This document shows, piece after piece, positions 11,554 through 23,877 of a stretch of 64,000 nt of DNA. Both the position numbers and the translations under genes were made by a program. Origin of the DNA: Patiria miniata (Eukaryota > Echinodermata > Asteroidea > Valvatida > Asterinidae); contig NW_024037067.1 in assembly GCF_015706575.1 (NCBI RefSeq), positions 8,259,909-8,323,908 on the forward strand, written 5' to 3'. The notes under the pieces are model-generated. The model had not been told where the DNA came from and searched no databases. It worked only from the letters and a program-made list of their open reading frames with translations. Within the stretch, counting starts at the first letter, position 1. Every line of letters starts with the position of its first letter.

Positions 11554-12166
11554 CTGAAATTTAAACACGAGTAAAATTGGATGGGCTAAGATTTAGTAAG
11601 AACAATGTCCCAGGCAAAACTTCATTTACGATATAGTCCTCAAAGTAATTAAGTGACCCACTTGGGATGCTGGGCGCAATCGGTCGACCTGCGCGATCGG
11701 TCGATTGCGTTGCCCAATGGGTCGATTCTGTAGGATATCTCCGACTTTACTTAGTACCTTTAAATCTTCCAGAGCCATGATTTAGAAAGAAAAGATATTA
11801 GACTGGTGGCAGCGCGATCGAAATCGTCTGATCGACCGAATGGGTCGATAAATTAACAGGGACATGCTTCACAACGAGAAAAAAATAAATAGAGGTCTAT
11901 GTCTGTTCGAACACGGGGCTTTTCTGCAATTTTGTAAACGTACTCGTATCCAACCCTTACGTGTGTATCCAAAAATGAGTATCGCATTTTTAATGGCGAA
12001 ATTCATAATACAACAACATTTGTCCAAAAAGGCACGGTTAAACTGAGCAGAAGTCATTTTATCCTAACCATACTAAATTAAGTGGGACATTACAATACCA
12101 ACGGCCGAAACTCAAATCACAGTGTGTAAGATAAAGTGCGGATATGAACACTGACTACGCATGTGG
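11554..12166. other. Upstream intron or flank of the LamG-like exon
   Basis: No exon seen. Positions 11660-11860 contain several CGATCGGTCGA and ATGGGTCGAT motifs. Positions 11865-11935 match the AGAGGTCTATGTCTG...GGGCTTTTC signature of the repeat blocks at 23.3 and 24.7 kb. Confidence 0.45.
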
Positions 12167-12899
12167 ATATTTACGAAAGCCATGTAGTGCCATCAAGTAT
12201 ATATTTTGTAAAAAAAGTTCGTTTTTATGAGATATATTTTTCCCAAAGTTCGTTTTTACGAGATACATTTTGTCGAAGTTCGTTTTTATGAGATACATTT
12301 TTCGAAGTTCGTTTTTATGAGATTTTCTTGTGTGCAAAGTGTCACGTGCGCGTTGGCGTTGATCACTTGTTATTCTGTGAGGACATGCGAGTTCTGGATC
12401 GATCCTAGCCTAGGCCTAGCCCACAGTACAGGCCCCTGAGGCACGCGGGAACGAAGCAAAGTTTAATTTGCTGTATATTCAGTACGGAGCCCCTAGAGGG
12501 ACATCCAAAATTATTTTTTTATCTCGTGCGCACGACATAATATCTCGTGCGCACGACATATATCTCGTGCGCACGACATAATTATCTCGTGCGCACGACA
12601 TAATATCTCGTGCGCACGAAAAAAAATAATTTTGGATGTCCCTTTAGGGGCTCCGTAAAATATCCTGTGTCGCCCGAAAAAAATTGTCCCTTAAAAACGA
12701 ACTTGGGAAAATGTATCTCGTAAAAACGAACTTTGGGAAAATATATCTCATAAAAACGAACTTCGACAAAATGTATCTCGTAAAAACGAACTTTGGGGAA
12801 AATGGATCTCATCAAAACGAACTTCGACAAAATGTATCTCGTAAAAACGAACTTTGGGAAAATATATACTTGATGGCACTACAGGGCTTTCGTAGATAT
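12167..12899. mobile_element. TIR element with about 31-bp internal tandem repeats
   Basis: The left end ATATTTACGAAAGCC then TGTAGTGCCATCAAGTATAT is mirrored at the right end (ATATACTTGATGGCACTACA, then GGCTTTCGTAGATAT). Inside each arm, units of about 31 bp built on CGTAAAAACGAACTTTGGGA repeat: three to four on the left and six on the right, in opposite orientation. The middle is interrupted by a separate element at 12483-12657. No transposase. Overlapping small frames on both strands are products of the repeat. Confidence 0.8.
12483..12657. mobile_element. Nested 175-bp TA-flanked MITE with palindromic TCGTGCGCACGA repeats
   Basis: Flanked by TA on both sides (part of the span). The TIRs are CGGAGCCCCTA and TAGGGGCTCCG extended by GGGACATCCAAAATTATTTTT. 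The interior is five copies of ATCTCGTGCGCACGACATAAT-like units, each holding the self-complementary 12-mer TCGTGCGCACGA. The whole element can fold as one hairpin. TA flanks suggest Tc1/mariner-type mobilisation (inference). Confidence 0.8.
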
Positions 12900-13366
12900 T
12901 TGTGTCTAGTGTATGTTCAGCGCCTTTATACGTGCATTGTGTTCTTTCGTTTCAGACGGTTCGTGCCGCATGGTAGACGGTATACGTATCCTATCCAATA
13001 AAAAGCCGTGCAGAACAATACGGCCCTCCCACCGGGGCCCCATCCAATCGTTGGCCAGATGACGTACGTTCTTACATAAGGCTTTTATTAGTACCAATGC
13101 AAAGATTTGTTACATATTCAGCATGGATCGATTTATTAAAATTAACTAGCGATGCAGCTTTTTCTCTCTTATAAACCTCTGGTAATGTACGAGGAATAGC
13201 TATAGAATGCTCAATGGCCATGGAATTTGTCATCTTTGTTCAATTTCTATGTCGTGTATCGCGCCCGTTGAAGTCAGGGGGAAATGTAAGTAGCGTAAAC
13301 AAACCCGTTGCTGCATGTATTGGATGGACATTTTTTTACTCCTAGAAATAAAGTATCATTCATTGG
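12900..13366. other. Intergenic, no gene seen
   Basis: Nothing supportable on either strand. Confidence 0.45.
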
Positions 13367-14011
13367 GTGTGGTGAAAGCCGGGGGTTCTTAACTTTGCGT
13401 GTTGAATCTGATAACTTAATAGGTAATAAATATAATTATCATTTTATTCAGGCAAATTCACACATAATAGAATACAAAGTATATACGATCGGATAAACCG
13501 TACTGACGAAAATAGGGGGGAAAGAAATCAAAGGAAGACAACAACAAACACACAGGACATAGGATATAGAAGGGCTGCCCAGATAATTAATACATACAGC
13601 TGCACTGCACAATTGCACCTCGTATATTGTATGTAACGTATTAAATGCGTTTGTCTGTTTGTGTCCTGTTTAAAATGCTGGCAGCGACCCATGTCGGCAT
13701 CGCAGTTCAGGTTTTCATTTCAAAAGCACACAAATTTAGCGTCCAGTTTCTGTCACTTAAACGTAAACTGACTTGGACGTGTAGTCTTTCCAGGCTCAAT
13801 ACAATTTTCATGGTATCATTGGGAAATTGAATCATAACTTCTGTTTTATTACTAGCTTTTAAAATATGCAAAACTATTCTGTGAAATAATTGTGTACATT
13901 GTTAAAAATCATCGGAAATTTGCACCGACATCTGTCCACGGTGACAGTTGCTATTCATATTTGACTGTTCTTCTCGTTCAGGGTCAAACCGTCGTGATCT
14001 GTTGTTATTTA
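13367..14011 (+). repeat. Left inverted arm of the 7.9-kb element
   Basis: Matches the reverse complement of 20629-21250 with indels. Matching landmarks include TTAACTTTGCGTGTTGAATC, CAGGACATAGGATA, GGGCTGCC, GCGTTTGTCTGT and ACCGTCGTGATCTGTTG. The innermost part contains a decayed 64-bp-unit-like sequence in reverse orientation. Just inside the arm (14017-14042) is another short reversed fragment of the unit. Confidence 0.85.
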
Positions 14012-14084
14012 CATGCTTCGGTTCACCTCTTTTAGGCTTTCTTGATATTATTTAGTCTTTGGATAGTCGTGAATAATAAGAAAA

Positions 14085-17000
14085 CCTGAATGAGGTGAAC
14101 CATCGGATTATAAAGAACAAGATACCTCGACGGTTGGATGACAAAAACCCTGAATGAGGTGAACCGTCGGATTATAAAGAACAAGAGACCTCGACGGTTG
14201 GATGACAGAAAGCCTGAATGAGGTGAACCGATGGATTATAAAGAACAAGAGACCACGACGGTTGGATGACAGAAAGCCTGAATGAGGTGAACCGATGGAT
14301 TATAAAGAACAAGAGACCTCGACGGTTGGATGACAGAAAGCCTGAATGAGGTGAACCGTCGGATTATAAAGAACAAGAGACCTCGACGGTTGGATGACAG
14401 AAAGCCTGAATGAGGTGAACCGTCTGATTATAAAGAACAAGAGACCTCGACGGTTGGATGACAGAAAGCCTGAATGAGGTGAACCGTCGGATTATAAAGA
14501 ACAAGAGACCTCGACGGTTGGATGAAAGAAAGCCTGAATGAGGTGAACCGTCGGACTATAAAGAACAAGAGACCACGACGGTTGGATGACAGAAAGCCTG
14601 AATGAGGTGAACCGTCTGATTATAAAGAACAAGAGACCTCGACGGTTGGATGACAGAAAGCTTGAATGAAGTGAACCGTCGGATTATAAAGAACAAGATA
14701 CCTCGACGGTAGGATGACAGAAAGCCTGAATGAGGTGAACCGTCTGATTATAAAGAACAAGAGACCACGACGGTTGGATGACAGAAAGCCTGAATGAGGT
14801 GAACCGTCGGATTATAAAGAACAAGATACCTCGACGGTTGGATGACAGAAAGCCTGAATGAGGTGAACCTATGGATTATAAAGAACAAGAGACCACGACG
14901 GTTGGATGACAGAAAGCCTGAATGAGGTGAACCGTCTGATTATAAAGAACAAGAGACCTCGACGGTTGGATGAAAGAAAGCCTGAATGAGGTGAACCGTC
15001 TGATTATAAAGAACAAGAGACCACGACGGTTGGATGACAGAAAGCCTGAATGAGGTGAACCGTCGGATTATAAAGAACAAGAGACCACGACGGTTGGATG
15101 ACAGAAAGCCTGAATGAGGTGAACCGATGGATTATAAAGAACAAGAGACCACGACGGTTGGATGACAGAAAGCCTGAATGAGGTGAGCCGTCTGATTATA
15201 AAGAACAAGAGACCACGACGGTTGGATGAAAGAAAGCCTGAATGAGGTGAACCGTCGGACTATAAAGAACAAGAGACCACGACGGTTGGATGACAGAAAG
15301 CCTGAATGAGGTGAACCATCGGATTATAAAGAACAAGAGACCACGACGGTTGGATGACAGAAAGCTTGAATGAGGTGAACCGTCGGATTATAAAGAACAA
15401 GAGACCTCGACGGTTGGATGAAAGAAAGCCTGAATGAGGTGAACCGTCTGATTATAAGGAACAAGAGACCACGACGGTTGGATGACAAAAACCCTGAATG
15501 AGGTGAACCGTCGGATTATAAAGAACAAGAGACCACGACGGTTGGATGACAGAAAGCCTGAATGAGGTGAACCGTCTGATTATAAAGAACAAGAGACCAC
15601 GACGGTTGGATGACAGAAACCCTGAATGAGGTGAACCGTCGGACTATAAAGAACAAGAGACCACGACGGTTGGATGACAGAAAGCCTGAATGAGGTGAAC
15701 CGTCGGACTATAAAGAACAAGAGACCACGACGGTTGGATGACAGAAAGCCTGAATGAGGTGAACCGTCGGACTATAAAGAACAAGAGACCTCGACGGTTG
15801 GATGACAGAAAGCCTGAATGAGGTGAACCGTCTGATTATAAGGAACAAGAGACCACGACGGTTGGATGACAAAAACCCTGAATGAGGTGAACCGTCGGAT
15901 TATAAAGAACAAGAGACCTCGACGGTTGGATGACAGAAAGCCTGAATGAGGTGAACCGTCTGATTATAAAGAACAAGAGACCACGACGGTTGGATGACAG
16001 AAAGCTTGAATGAAGTGAACCGTCGGATTATAAAGAACAAGAGACCTCGACGGTTGGATGGCAGAAAGCCTGAATGAGGTGAACCGTCTGATTATAAGGA
16101 ACAAGAGACCACGACGGTTGGATGACAGAAACCCTGAATGAGGTGAGCCGTCTGATTATAAGGAACAAGAGACCACGACGGTTAGATGACAGAAACCCTG
16201 AATGAGGTGAACCGTCGGATGATAAAGAACAAGAGACCTCGACGGTTGGATGACAGAAAGCCTGAATTAGGTGAACCGTCTGATTATAAGGAACAAGAGA
16301 CCACGACGGTTGGATGACAGAAACCCTGAATGAGGTGAACCGTCGGATTATAAAGAACAAGAGACCTCGACGGTTGGATGACAGAAAGCCTGAATGAGGT
16401 GAACCGTCTGATTATAAAGAACAAGAGACCACGACGGTGGGTGACAGAAAGCTTGAATGAGGTGAACCGTCGGATTATAAAGAACAAGAGACCTCGATGG
16501 TTGGATGACAGAAAGCCTGAATGAGGTAAACCGTCGGACTATACAGAACAAGAGACCACGACGGTTGGATGACAGAAAGCTTGAATGAGGTGAACCGTCG
16601 GACTATAAAGAACAAAAGACCTCGACGGTTGGATGACAGAAAGCCTGAATGAGGTGAACCGTCGGACTATAAAGAACAAGAGACCACGACGGTTGGATGA
16701 CAGAAAGCTTAAATGAGGTGAACCGTCGGATTATAAAGAACAAGATACCTCGACGGTTGGATGACAGAAAGCCTGAATGAGGTGAGCCGTCTGATTATAA
16801 AGAACAAGAGACCACGACGGTTGGATGACAGAAAGCTTGAATGAAGTGAACGGTCGGATTATAAAGAACAAGAGACCTCGACGGTTGGATGACAGAAAGC
16901 CTGAATGAGGTGAACCGTCGGACTATAAAGAACAAGAGACCACGACGGTTGGATGACAGAAAGCTTGAATGAGGTGAACCGTCGGATTATAAAGAACAAG

Positions 17001-19737
17001 AGACCACGACGGTTGGATGACAGAAAGCCTGAATGAGGTGAACCGTCGGACTATAAAGAACAAGAGACCACGACGGTTGGATGACAGAAAGCTTGAATGA
17101 GGTGAACCGTCGGATTACAAAGAACAAGATACCTCGACGGTTGGATGACAGAAAGTCTGAATGAGGTGAGCCGTCTGATTATAAAGAACAAGAGACCACG
17201 ACGGTTGGATGACAGAAAGCTTGAATGAAGTGAACTGTCGGATTATAAAGAACAAGAGACCTCGACGGTTGGATGACAGAAAGCCTGAATGAGGTGAACC
17301 GTCGGACTATAATGAACAAGAGACCACGACGGTTGGATGACAGAAAGCTTGAATGAGGTGAACCGTCGGATTATAAAGAACAAGATACCTCGACGGTTGG
17401 ATGACAGAAAGCCTGAATGAGGTGAACCGTCGGACTATAAAGAACAAGAGACCACGATGGTTGGATGACAGAAAGCTTGAATGAGGTGAACTGTCGGATT
17501 ATAAGGAACAAGAGACCTCGACGGTTGGATGACAGAAAGCCTGAATGAGGTGAACCGTCGGACTATAAAGAACAAGAGACCACGACGGTTGGATGACAGA
17601 AACATTGAATGAGGTGAACCGTCGGATTATAAAGAACAAGATTCCTCGACGGTTGGATGACAGAAAGCCTGAATGAGATGAACCGTCGGACTATAAAGAA
17701 CAAGAGACCACGACGGTTGGATGACACAAAGCTTGAATGAGGTGAACCGTCGGATTATAAAGAACAAGATTCCTCGACGGTTGGATGACAGAAAGCCTGA
17801 ATGTGATGAACCGTCGGATTATAAAGAACAAGAGACCTCGACGGTTGGATGACAGAAAGCCTGAATGAGGTGAACCGTCGGACTATAAAGAACAAGAGAC
17901 CACGACGGTTGGATGACAGAAAGCTTGAATGAGGTGAACCGTCGGATTATAAAGAACAAAAGACCTCGACGGTTGGATGACAGAAAGCCTGAATGAGGTG
18001 AACCGTCGGACTATAAAGAACAAGAGACCACGACGGTTGGATGACAGAAAGCCTGAATGAGGTGAACCGTCGGATTATAAAGAACAAGATACCTCGACGG
18101 TTGGATGACAGAAAGCCTGAATGAGGTGAGCCGTCTGATTATAAAGAACAAGAGACCACGACGGTTGGATGACAGAAAGCTTGAATGAAGTGAACTGTCG
18201 GATTATAAAGAACAAGAGACCTCGACGGTTGGATGACAGAAAGCCTGAATGAGGTGAACCGTCGGACTAAAAAGAACAAGAGACCACGACGGTTGGATGA
18301 CAGAAAGCTTGAATGATGTGAACCGTCGGATTATAAAGAACAAGAGACCTCGACGGTTGGTTGACAGAAAGCCTGAATGAGGTGAACCGGCGGATTATAA
18401 AGAACAAGAGACCTCGACGGTTGGATGACAGAAAGCTTGAATGAAGTGAACCGTCGGTTTATAAAGAACAAGAGACCTCGACGGTTGGATGACAGAAAGC
18501 CTGAATGAGGTGAACCGTCGGATTATAAAGAACAAGAGACCTCGACGGTTGGATGACAGAAAGCTTGAATGAAGTGAACCGTCGGTTTATAAAGAACAAG
18601 AGACCTCGACGGTTGGATGACAGAAAGCTTGAATGAAGTGAACCGTCGGTTTATAAAGAACAAGAGACCTCGACGGTTGGATGACAGAAAGCCTGAATGA
18701 GGTGAACCGTCGGATTATAAAGAACAAGAGACCTCGACGGTTGGATGACAGAAAGCTTGAATGAAGTGAACCGTCGGTTTATAAAGAACAAGAGACCTCG
18801 ACGGTTGGATGACAGAAAGCCTGAATGAGGTGAACCGTCGGATTATAAAGAACAAGAGACCTCGACGGTTGGATGACAGAAAGCCTGAATGAAGTGAACC
18901 GTCGGATTATAAAGAACAAGAGACCTCGACGGTTGGATGACAGAAAGCCTGAATGAGGTGGACCGTCGGACTATAAAGAACAAGAGACCACGACGGTTGG
19001 ATGACAGAAAGCTTGAATGAGGTGAACCGTCGGATTATAAAGAACAAGATACCTCGACGGTTGGATGACAGAAAGCCTGAATGAGGTGAACCGTCGGATT
19101 ATAAAGAACAAGAGACCTCGACGGTTGGATGACAGAAAGCTTGAATGAAGTGAACCGTCGGTTTATAAAGAACAAGAGACCTCGACGGTTGGATGACAGA
19201 AAGCTTGAATGAAGTGAACCGTCGGTTTATAAAGAACAAGAGACCTCGACGGTTGGATGACAGAAAGCCTGAATGAGGTGAACCGTCGGATTATAAAGAA
19301 CAAGAGACCTCGACGGTTGGATGACAGAAAGCTTGAATGAAGTGAACCGTCGGTTTATAAAGAACAAGAGACCTCGACGGTTGGATGACAGAAAGCCTGA
19401 ATGAGGTGAACCGTCGGATTATAAAGAACAAGAGACCTCGACGGTTGGATGACAGAAAGCCTGAATGAAGTGAACCGTCGGATTATAAAGAACAAGAGAC
19501 CTCGACGGTTGGATGACAGAAAGCCTGAATGAGGTGGACCGTCGGACTATAAAGAACAAGAGACCACGACGGTTGGATGACAGAAAGCTTGAATGAGGTG
19601 AACCGTCGGATTATAAAGAACAAGATACCTCGACGGTTGGATGACAGAAAGCCTGAATGAGGTTAACCTTCGGACTATAAAGAACAAGAGACCTCGACGG
19701 TTGGATGACAGAAAGCCTGAATGAGGTGAACCGTACG
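14085..19737 (+). repeat. 64-bp tandem repeat array, about 88 copies
   Basis: The TGAATGAGGT landmark recurs every 64 bp from 14087 to 19718, which is 88 periods with a net single-base deletion (near 16437). Each unit contains AACCGTCG and, 22 nt later, CGACGGTT: a perfect 8-bp stem. Common variants are GTCGG/GTCTG/GATGG and CTCGACGG/CACGACGG. A larger order is visible near the right end: one variant pair recurs exactly 576 bp (nine units) apart, at about 18955 and 19531. Since 64 is not a multiple of 3, the long minus-strand frames in it are not genes. Confidence 0.97.
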
Positions 19738-20628
19738 CGTAGCATGTAGGATGGGTTGCCATATTATTGCGGTACTTATCACGTTTCTCGTTCGGAATAG
19801 AGATTGCCCACTAACCTTCCCGAATTGTCCTGTACGTCTTTTTTGTAGTATAACTCTTCCTTTTTAAATTGATATAAAATAAATCCGACGGTGGTGTGGT
19901 TTATTCCGTGTACGATGCCTGTGAAAATAGACATGCTTGGACTGTGCGAACGGAGGTGGACTCCATATATTATCGCGGTATGCTGGAAGTGGTTTTAATA
20001 ATGATCTCAACTATTTTTATTCATAGTTAATGTTTGACCAAAATATCCCCTGAATAAAGTCTGATATTTTCCCTGTAAGTTCAAGTTGATTAATAAAGAC
20101 TATGTGTGCAGGATGATTTCTTAAGACCCTGCCCTTCCCCCGAAAGGAGAACACAAATCATTGAGGCAAGTTGGGGGCGCCATTCACTTTACACGGTGTG
20201 ACGTTTTACTTTTGTTAACGCCCTGTGCTTATTTGGATCCTTTAAAAGTTGTTACGATTTCGCGTTGCAAATATCATCCTTCTCCTTCATTATACATTTG
20301 CAGCTGAAGAATGGGAACCAGACAATGGAACTTTCATGGACAGAGCACCATTAAAGATTTATGTTAAAACGTAGACGGTACCTTTTAGCAGACACGGTGA
20401 GGGAAAATTTGCAAGTTTTGGAAAACGTTATTAATTATTGAAAATCGTTGAAAGTCCCGAAAGACACAACATTTTTTAATCCTTTTTATACAACTCGGCA
20501 AAAAGTACTTAATGACTGGTGAACTGGACAAACAAAAATCGCCACTTGAAGGAGTTTTGGCAACGCAAAAAGAGAAATTACCCATGCCGCGATAATAGGG
20601 ATGCCGAGATAATAGGGAGTCCGACAAT
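19738..20628. other. Single-copy spacer inside the 7.9-kb element
   Basis: Lies between the array and the right arm. No gene, RNA or repeat was recognised. Confidence 0.5.
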
Positions 20629-21250
20629 AAATAACAACAGATCACGACGGTTCGACCCTGAACGAGAAGAACAGTCGGATATGAATAGCAACAGTCACCA
20701 TGGGTAGATGTCGGTGCAAATTTGTGATGACTTTTAACAATGGACACAATAATTCCACAGAATAGTTTTACATAATTTTAAAAGCTAGTAATCAAACAGT
20801 TTATAATGAAGTTTGTATTGAGCCTGGAAAGATTCACGTGCACGTCAGTTTAAGTTTATTAAGTGACAGAAACTGGACGCTTAATTTTTGTGCTTTTGAA
20901 ATGAAAATCTGAACAGCGATGCCGACATGGATCGCTGTCAGCATTTTAAACAGGACACGAATAACAGACAGACAAACGCATTTAATACGTTCTATACAAT
21001 ATATAAGCGCAATTGTGCAATGAAGCTATATATTATCTAGGCAGCCCTTCACTATCCTATGTCCTGTTTGTTTGTTTTTGTAAAGGTTTTATTTGTTTTT
21101 GTAAAGGTTCGTCAGTACATTTTATCCGAGTGTATACTTGGTATTCTACGTGTGAATTTGCTTGAATAAAGTATTATATCTATTAATATTATCAATTAAT
21201 TTATCAGATTCAACACGCAAAGTTAAGACCTTCCCCGGCTTTCACGACAC
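20629..21250 (-). repeat. Right inverted arm of the 7.9-kb element
   Basis: Inverted partner of 13367-14011. Its inner end (about 20640-20690) reads ATCACGACGGTTCGA then CCTGAACGAGAAGAACAGTC, which aligns with the 64-bp unit (CACGACGGTTGGATGA..., CCTGAATGAGGTGAACCGTC) in the same orientation as the array. Confidence 0.85.
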
Positions 21251-22293
21251 GTGTCAGACTACGTTTATACAAAATGCTGACCCCATCAGACCGTTAGTTT
21301 AAATACCACAATTAAGACAAGTGCACATTTTTCATTGTGGTCTCGGTTTGTAACAAGTTTGAAGTCAATCGGATGAACGGAAGTGTACAATTTTGTAAGT
21401 GGAATAAAATTTTGCATATTCAAAAAGATAGAAAAAATCAATCAATAACAATAACGTCATCGTGACGTCACCTCGGGATTTGCATATTAGTAACAGTGTT
21501 TACCCACCAAGTTATTAGATAATCGGACTTACCTATAGATGTGTTTTGAAAAATCGCATTTTGATGACGTCATCGTGACGTCAGACATGTTTCAAAATAT
21601 TGTGCTTGCAAAGATTTATTACCTAACAAACCTAATACAAAACAAGTACCAAGTGGTACACCCCATGGTGGTCGGGTAAAGTGCGAAGACGGCTATACGG
21701 CACTGTCCGTGCACCTAGTCTATGTAATAGACCATGGCGAAAGACATGGTCTATGATGTGTGAGCAGATTCGCTGGGCAAGACCCCGCCTCTTGACCTCC
21801 TAGATTTTGACCAATCAGCGGGCGCTCCATCAGGTCTTTGGTCATTCATCCGTTGCGCGTTATAGACAATGGATAAAAAAAGTGTCACGCACTCTGTATC
21901 TTGTTACGCGATATGCGCCCCGATTTAGTCCTGATTTGGGAATGAAATGACGTCACGGTTTAGTAATGTCGACTCCGATTGGCTGGCGCGCGGCTTACAT
22001 ATATCTGCATGTCTAGACATATCAGACGTTGTACAGGACTTGGCTCCGTGGATAACGGGTGATACTCAGACTACCGTGCACCCGGGCCACACCGCGATTT
22101 TTTTTGGTCCCATACGACATCCGCACGGGCGTTTTGGTTTTACTTCTCTTAAAAACATGAGGGAAAAAAAATCAAATTAGAAAAAAAAAAAATTAATTCG
22201 AACGTATTAAAATTCGGACTTTAAAAAAATTTCCCTTTAAAAAAAATCCTCCAAAGCCTCAGATTAAAAAAGAAACTAAATTCGAGTACAAAA
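21251..22293. other. Repeat-rich flank with TGACGTCA motifs, no gene
   Basis: TGACGTCA or close variants near 21460, 21565 and 21950. A 9-bp stem hairpin (TAGACCATG / CATGGTCTA) lies at 21728-21753. Positions 22170-22260 are A-rich. No exon recognised. Confidence 0.45.
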
Positions 22294-22361
22294 CGGTGAC
22301 TCGAACCCACAACAATCCCTCCCGGTACAAAATCACGACACTACCGACTAAGCTATCGCAC
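22294..22361 (-). other. tRNA-like sequence (SINE head or tRNA pseudogene)
   Basis: On the minus strand it reads TAGCTTAGTCGGTAGTG (A-box-like) and, about 40 nt on, GGGTTCGAGTCAC (B-box-like), the internal RNA polymerase III promoter of tRNAs. I could not build a full cloverleaf with a proper acceptor stem, so a working tRNA is unlikely. Confidence 0.55.
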
Positions 22362-22946
22362 TTCTCGACAAATCCTGGAAATTCATGGCAATATTTACCT
22401 GCGTAGGTATCATAAAAGTTTCGAAGAGGGCGCTCAAAAACCATGTATACATGGATGGAATTTGGGCAAAGAGAATTCGCGGCCGTACAGTTCAATTTTT
22501 CAATTCATTTCAAGAAGACATTTATTTCATACTCCTTTAGAGAAATACATCAATATATAAAAGATATCAGGTACACAGAAAGATAACACATTCGATGAAT
22601 ATGTCACCAAAAAATGTAATAAGAGTAAAATATGCTATGAACAAATTATAAACCTTACCGGTACCTCGAGAGTACAGAAAACGAAAAGGAATGGGGCGTG
22701 ATCTAATATGCAAAACATATGCAAATTGGACGCATGCGCGACAGTGTTTGCAAAAAAACCGGTCTTCGAATGCAAAGCTGTAATACTTGTGTTGTATCAA
22801 TACAATATATGTCGGAGTAAAGTGTTAACCCATCCACCCACCCACATAAGCAACTCTAGCATACGGCGTGTTTCACACCGCCGTGGGCAAAAATGAATTT
22901 AGCATGTCAGGTTCGAGAGATAAGGTGATAATCTTTAAAACCTCAA
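22362..22946. other. Intergenic, no gene seen
   Basis: No recognisable exon. There is a short CATCCACCCACCCAC tract near 22830. Confidence 0.4.
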
Positions 22947-23543
22947 AAATCTACATAAAATAACATAATAACGTCATGACGACATCACCTCAATTTTACC
23001 TATAACACATCCTGGTATAAGTACATACCGAGTTTCAACCCAATCGGAGTTAAAGTTATCTAGATATGGACTTTAAAAAATATGCACGTTTAAGATGACG
23101 TCACGTGACACGTGACAACGTCATCATGACGTCACTCTTTGGGACACAACTTTGCACTATATGCCTTTGGTAACCGTCAGGAATGTATGACAAAGATAAA
23201 TGCCAAAAGTGACGGCCGGAAGAAAAAAAACGCGTACAAAGTCCATGGGATTTACAAGAGAACAAAACGAAGAAGAAAGAAGAAAAACTAGAGGTCTGTG
23301 TCTGTTTGGTGAACAGAACATAGGGCTTTTCCCCAATATTTTGGTTTACTCAATAACACGCTCCTAACTATGTATATGTACAACGCCAATCGGATCTATG
23401 GTTCTGTAGATATATATTTTTTTTAAATGCACCTTTAAGACAACGTCAAAAGACCCGTGATCACGTGCCGCCAGAGTGCGCTCGAATAACGCATGACGTC
23501 ACTAGTCAAGTGTTTGAAAAGCCCACCATTAGGCCACAAAAAA

Positions 23544-23877
23544 GTCTCCGGTTTCTGGTATGGAGCTTGCCCAAAAAGTGGTGCGGCGACGCGGCTTTTT
23601 TTTTTTTTTACCTGATTTTTTGCTTCAAATGTCGGCTGATGACTGCAAATGGTGCCCGACTAAACTTTGTGCAAATATATGGGAGTCCAGAGAGACCACA
23701 TAAAGCTTATTCTCGACCATAACCCAATCTAAAAACACGTTAAAATTGTGCAGCAGCAGGATTCCAGTCAAACCAGTGAGTTTGGCGGTTTTTGAGACAT
23801 CATCTTTCATTGAAACGTTTTCATTTTGCCGACGCGCATGGCTACGGCGACGCGCGCGCATACCAGAAACCGGAGAC
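23544..23877. mobile_element. 334-bp TIR element (family T2), copy 1
   Basis: Termini GTCTCCGGTTTCTGGTATG and CATACCAGAAACCGGAGAC are perfect 19-bp inverted repeats, with T-runs just outside. The interior matches 60915-61150 in opposite orientation, and the right end recurs alone near 53220-53275. No transposase. Confidence 0.8.

Larger units (their letters stand above)
13367..21250. mobile_element. 7.9-kb foldback-type element: long inverted arms around a 64-bp satellite array
   Basis: The left arm (13367-14011) and right arm (20629-21250) are inverted copies of each other, ending in GTGTGGTGAAAGCC and GGCTTTCACGACAC (13 of 14 matching). Between them lie about 5.65 kb of a 64-bp tandem repeat and about 0.9 kb of single-copy DNA. 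No transposase or other protein frame is present, so it would be non-autonomous. Foldback elements with long TIRs and internal repeats are known in animals; this copy's arms are much longer than those of a usual MITE. No target-site duplication was recognised. Confidence 0.8.

Noticed and set aside
16028..16551. Long minus-strand reading frames across the 64-bp array
   Set aside because: The period is not a multiple of three, so frames cycle through all phases. The repeated peptide is a by-product of a sequence with few stops.
14085..19737. Possible CRISPR-like array
   Set aside because: Units are contiguous with no unique spacers, and the context is animal DNA; it is a satellite.
22294..22361. 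Functional tRNA gene
   Set aside because: A and B boxes are present, but the acceptor and T stems do not pair properly by eye.
23625..23861. Conserved peptide LTGILLLHN shared with 60.9 kb
   Set aside because: Both copies belong to the T2 transposable element; the similarity is nucleotide-level homology, and flanking frames are not conserved.
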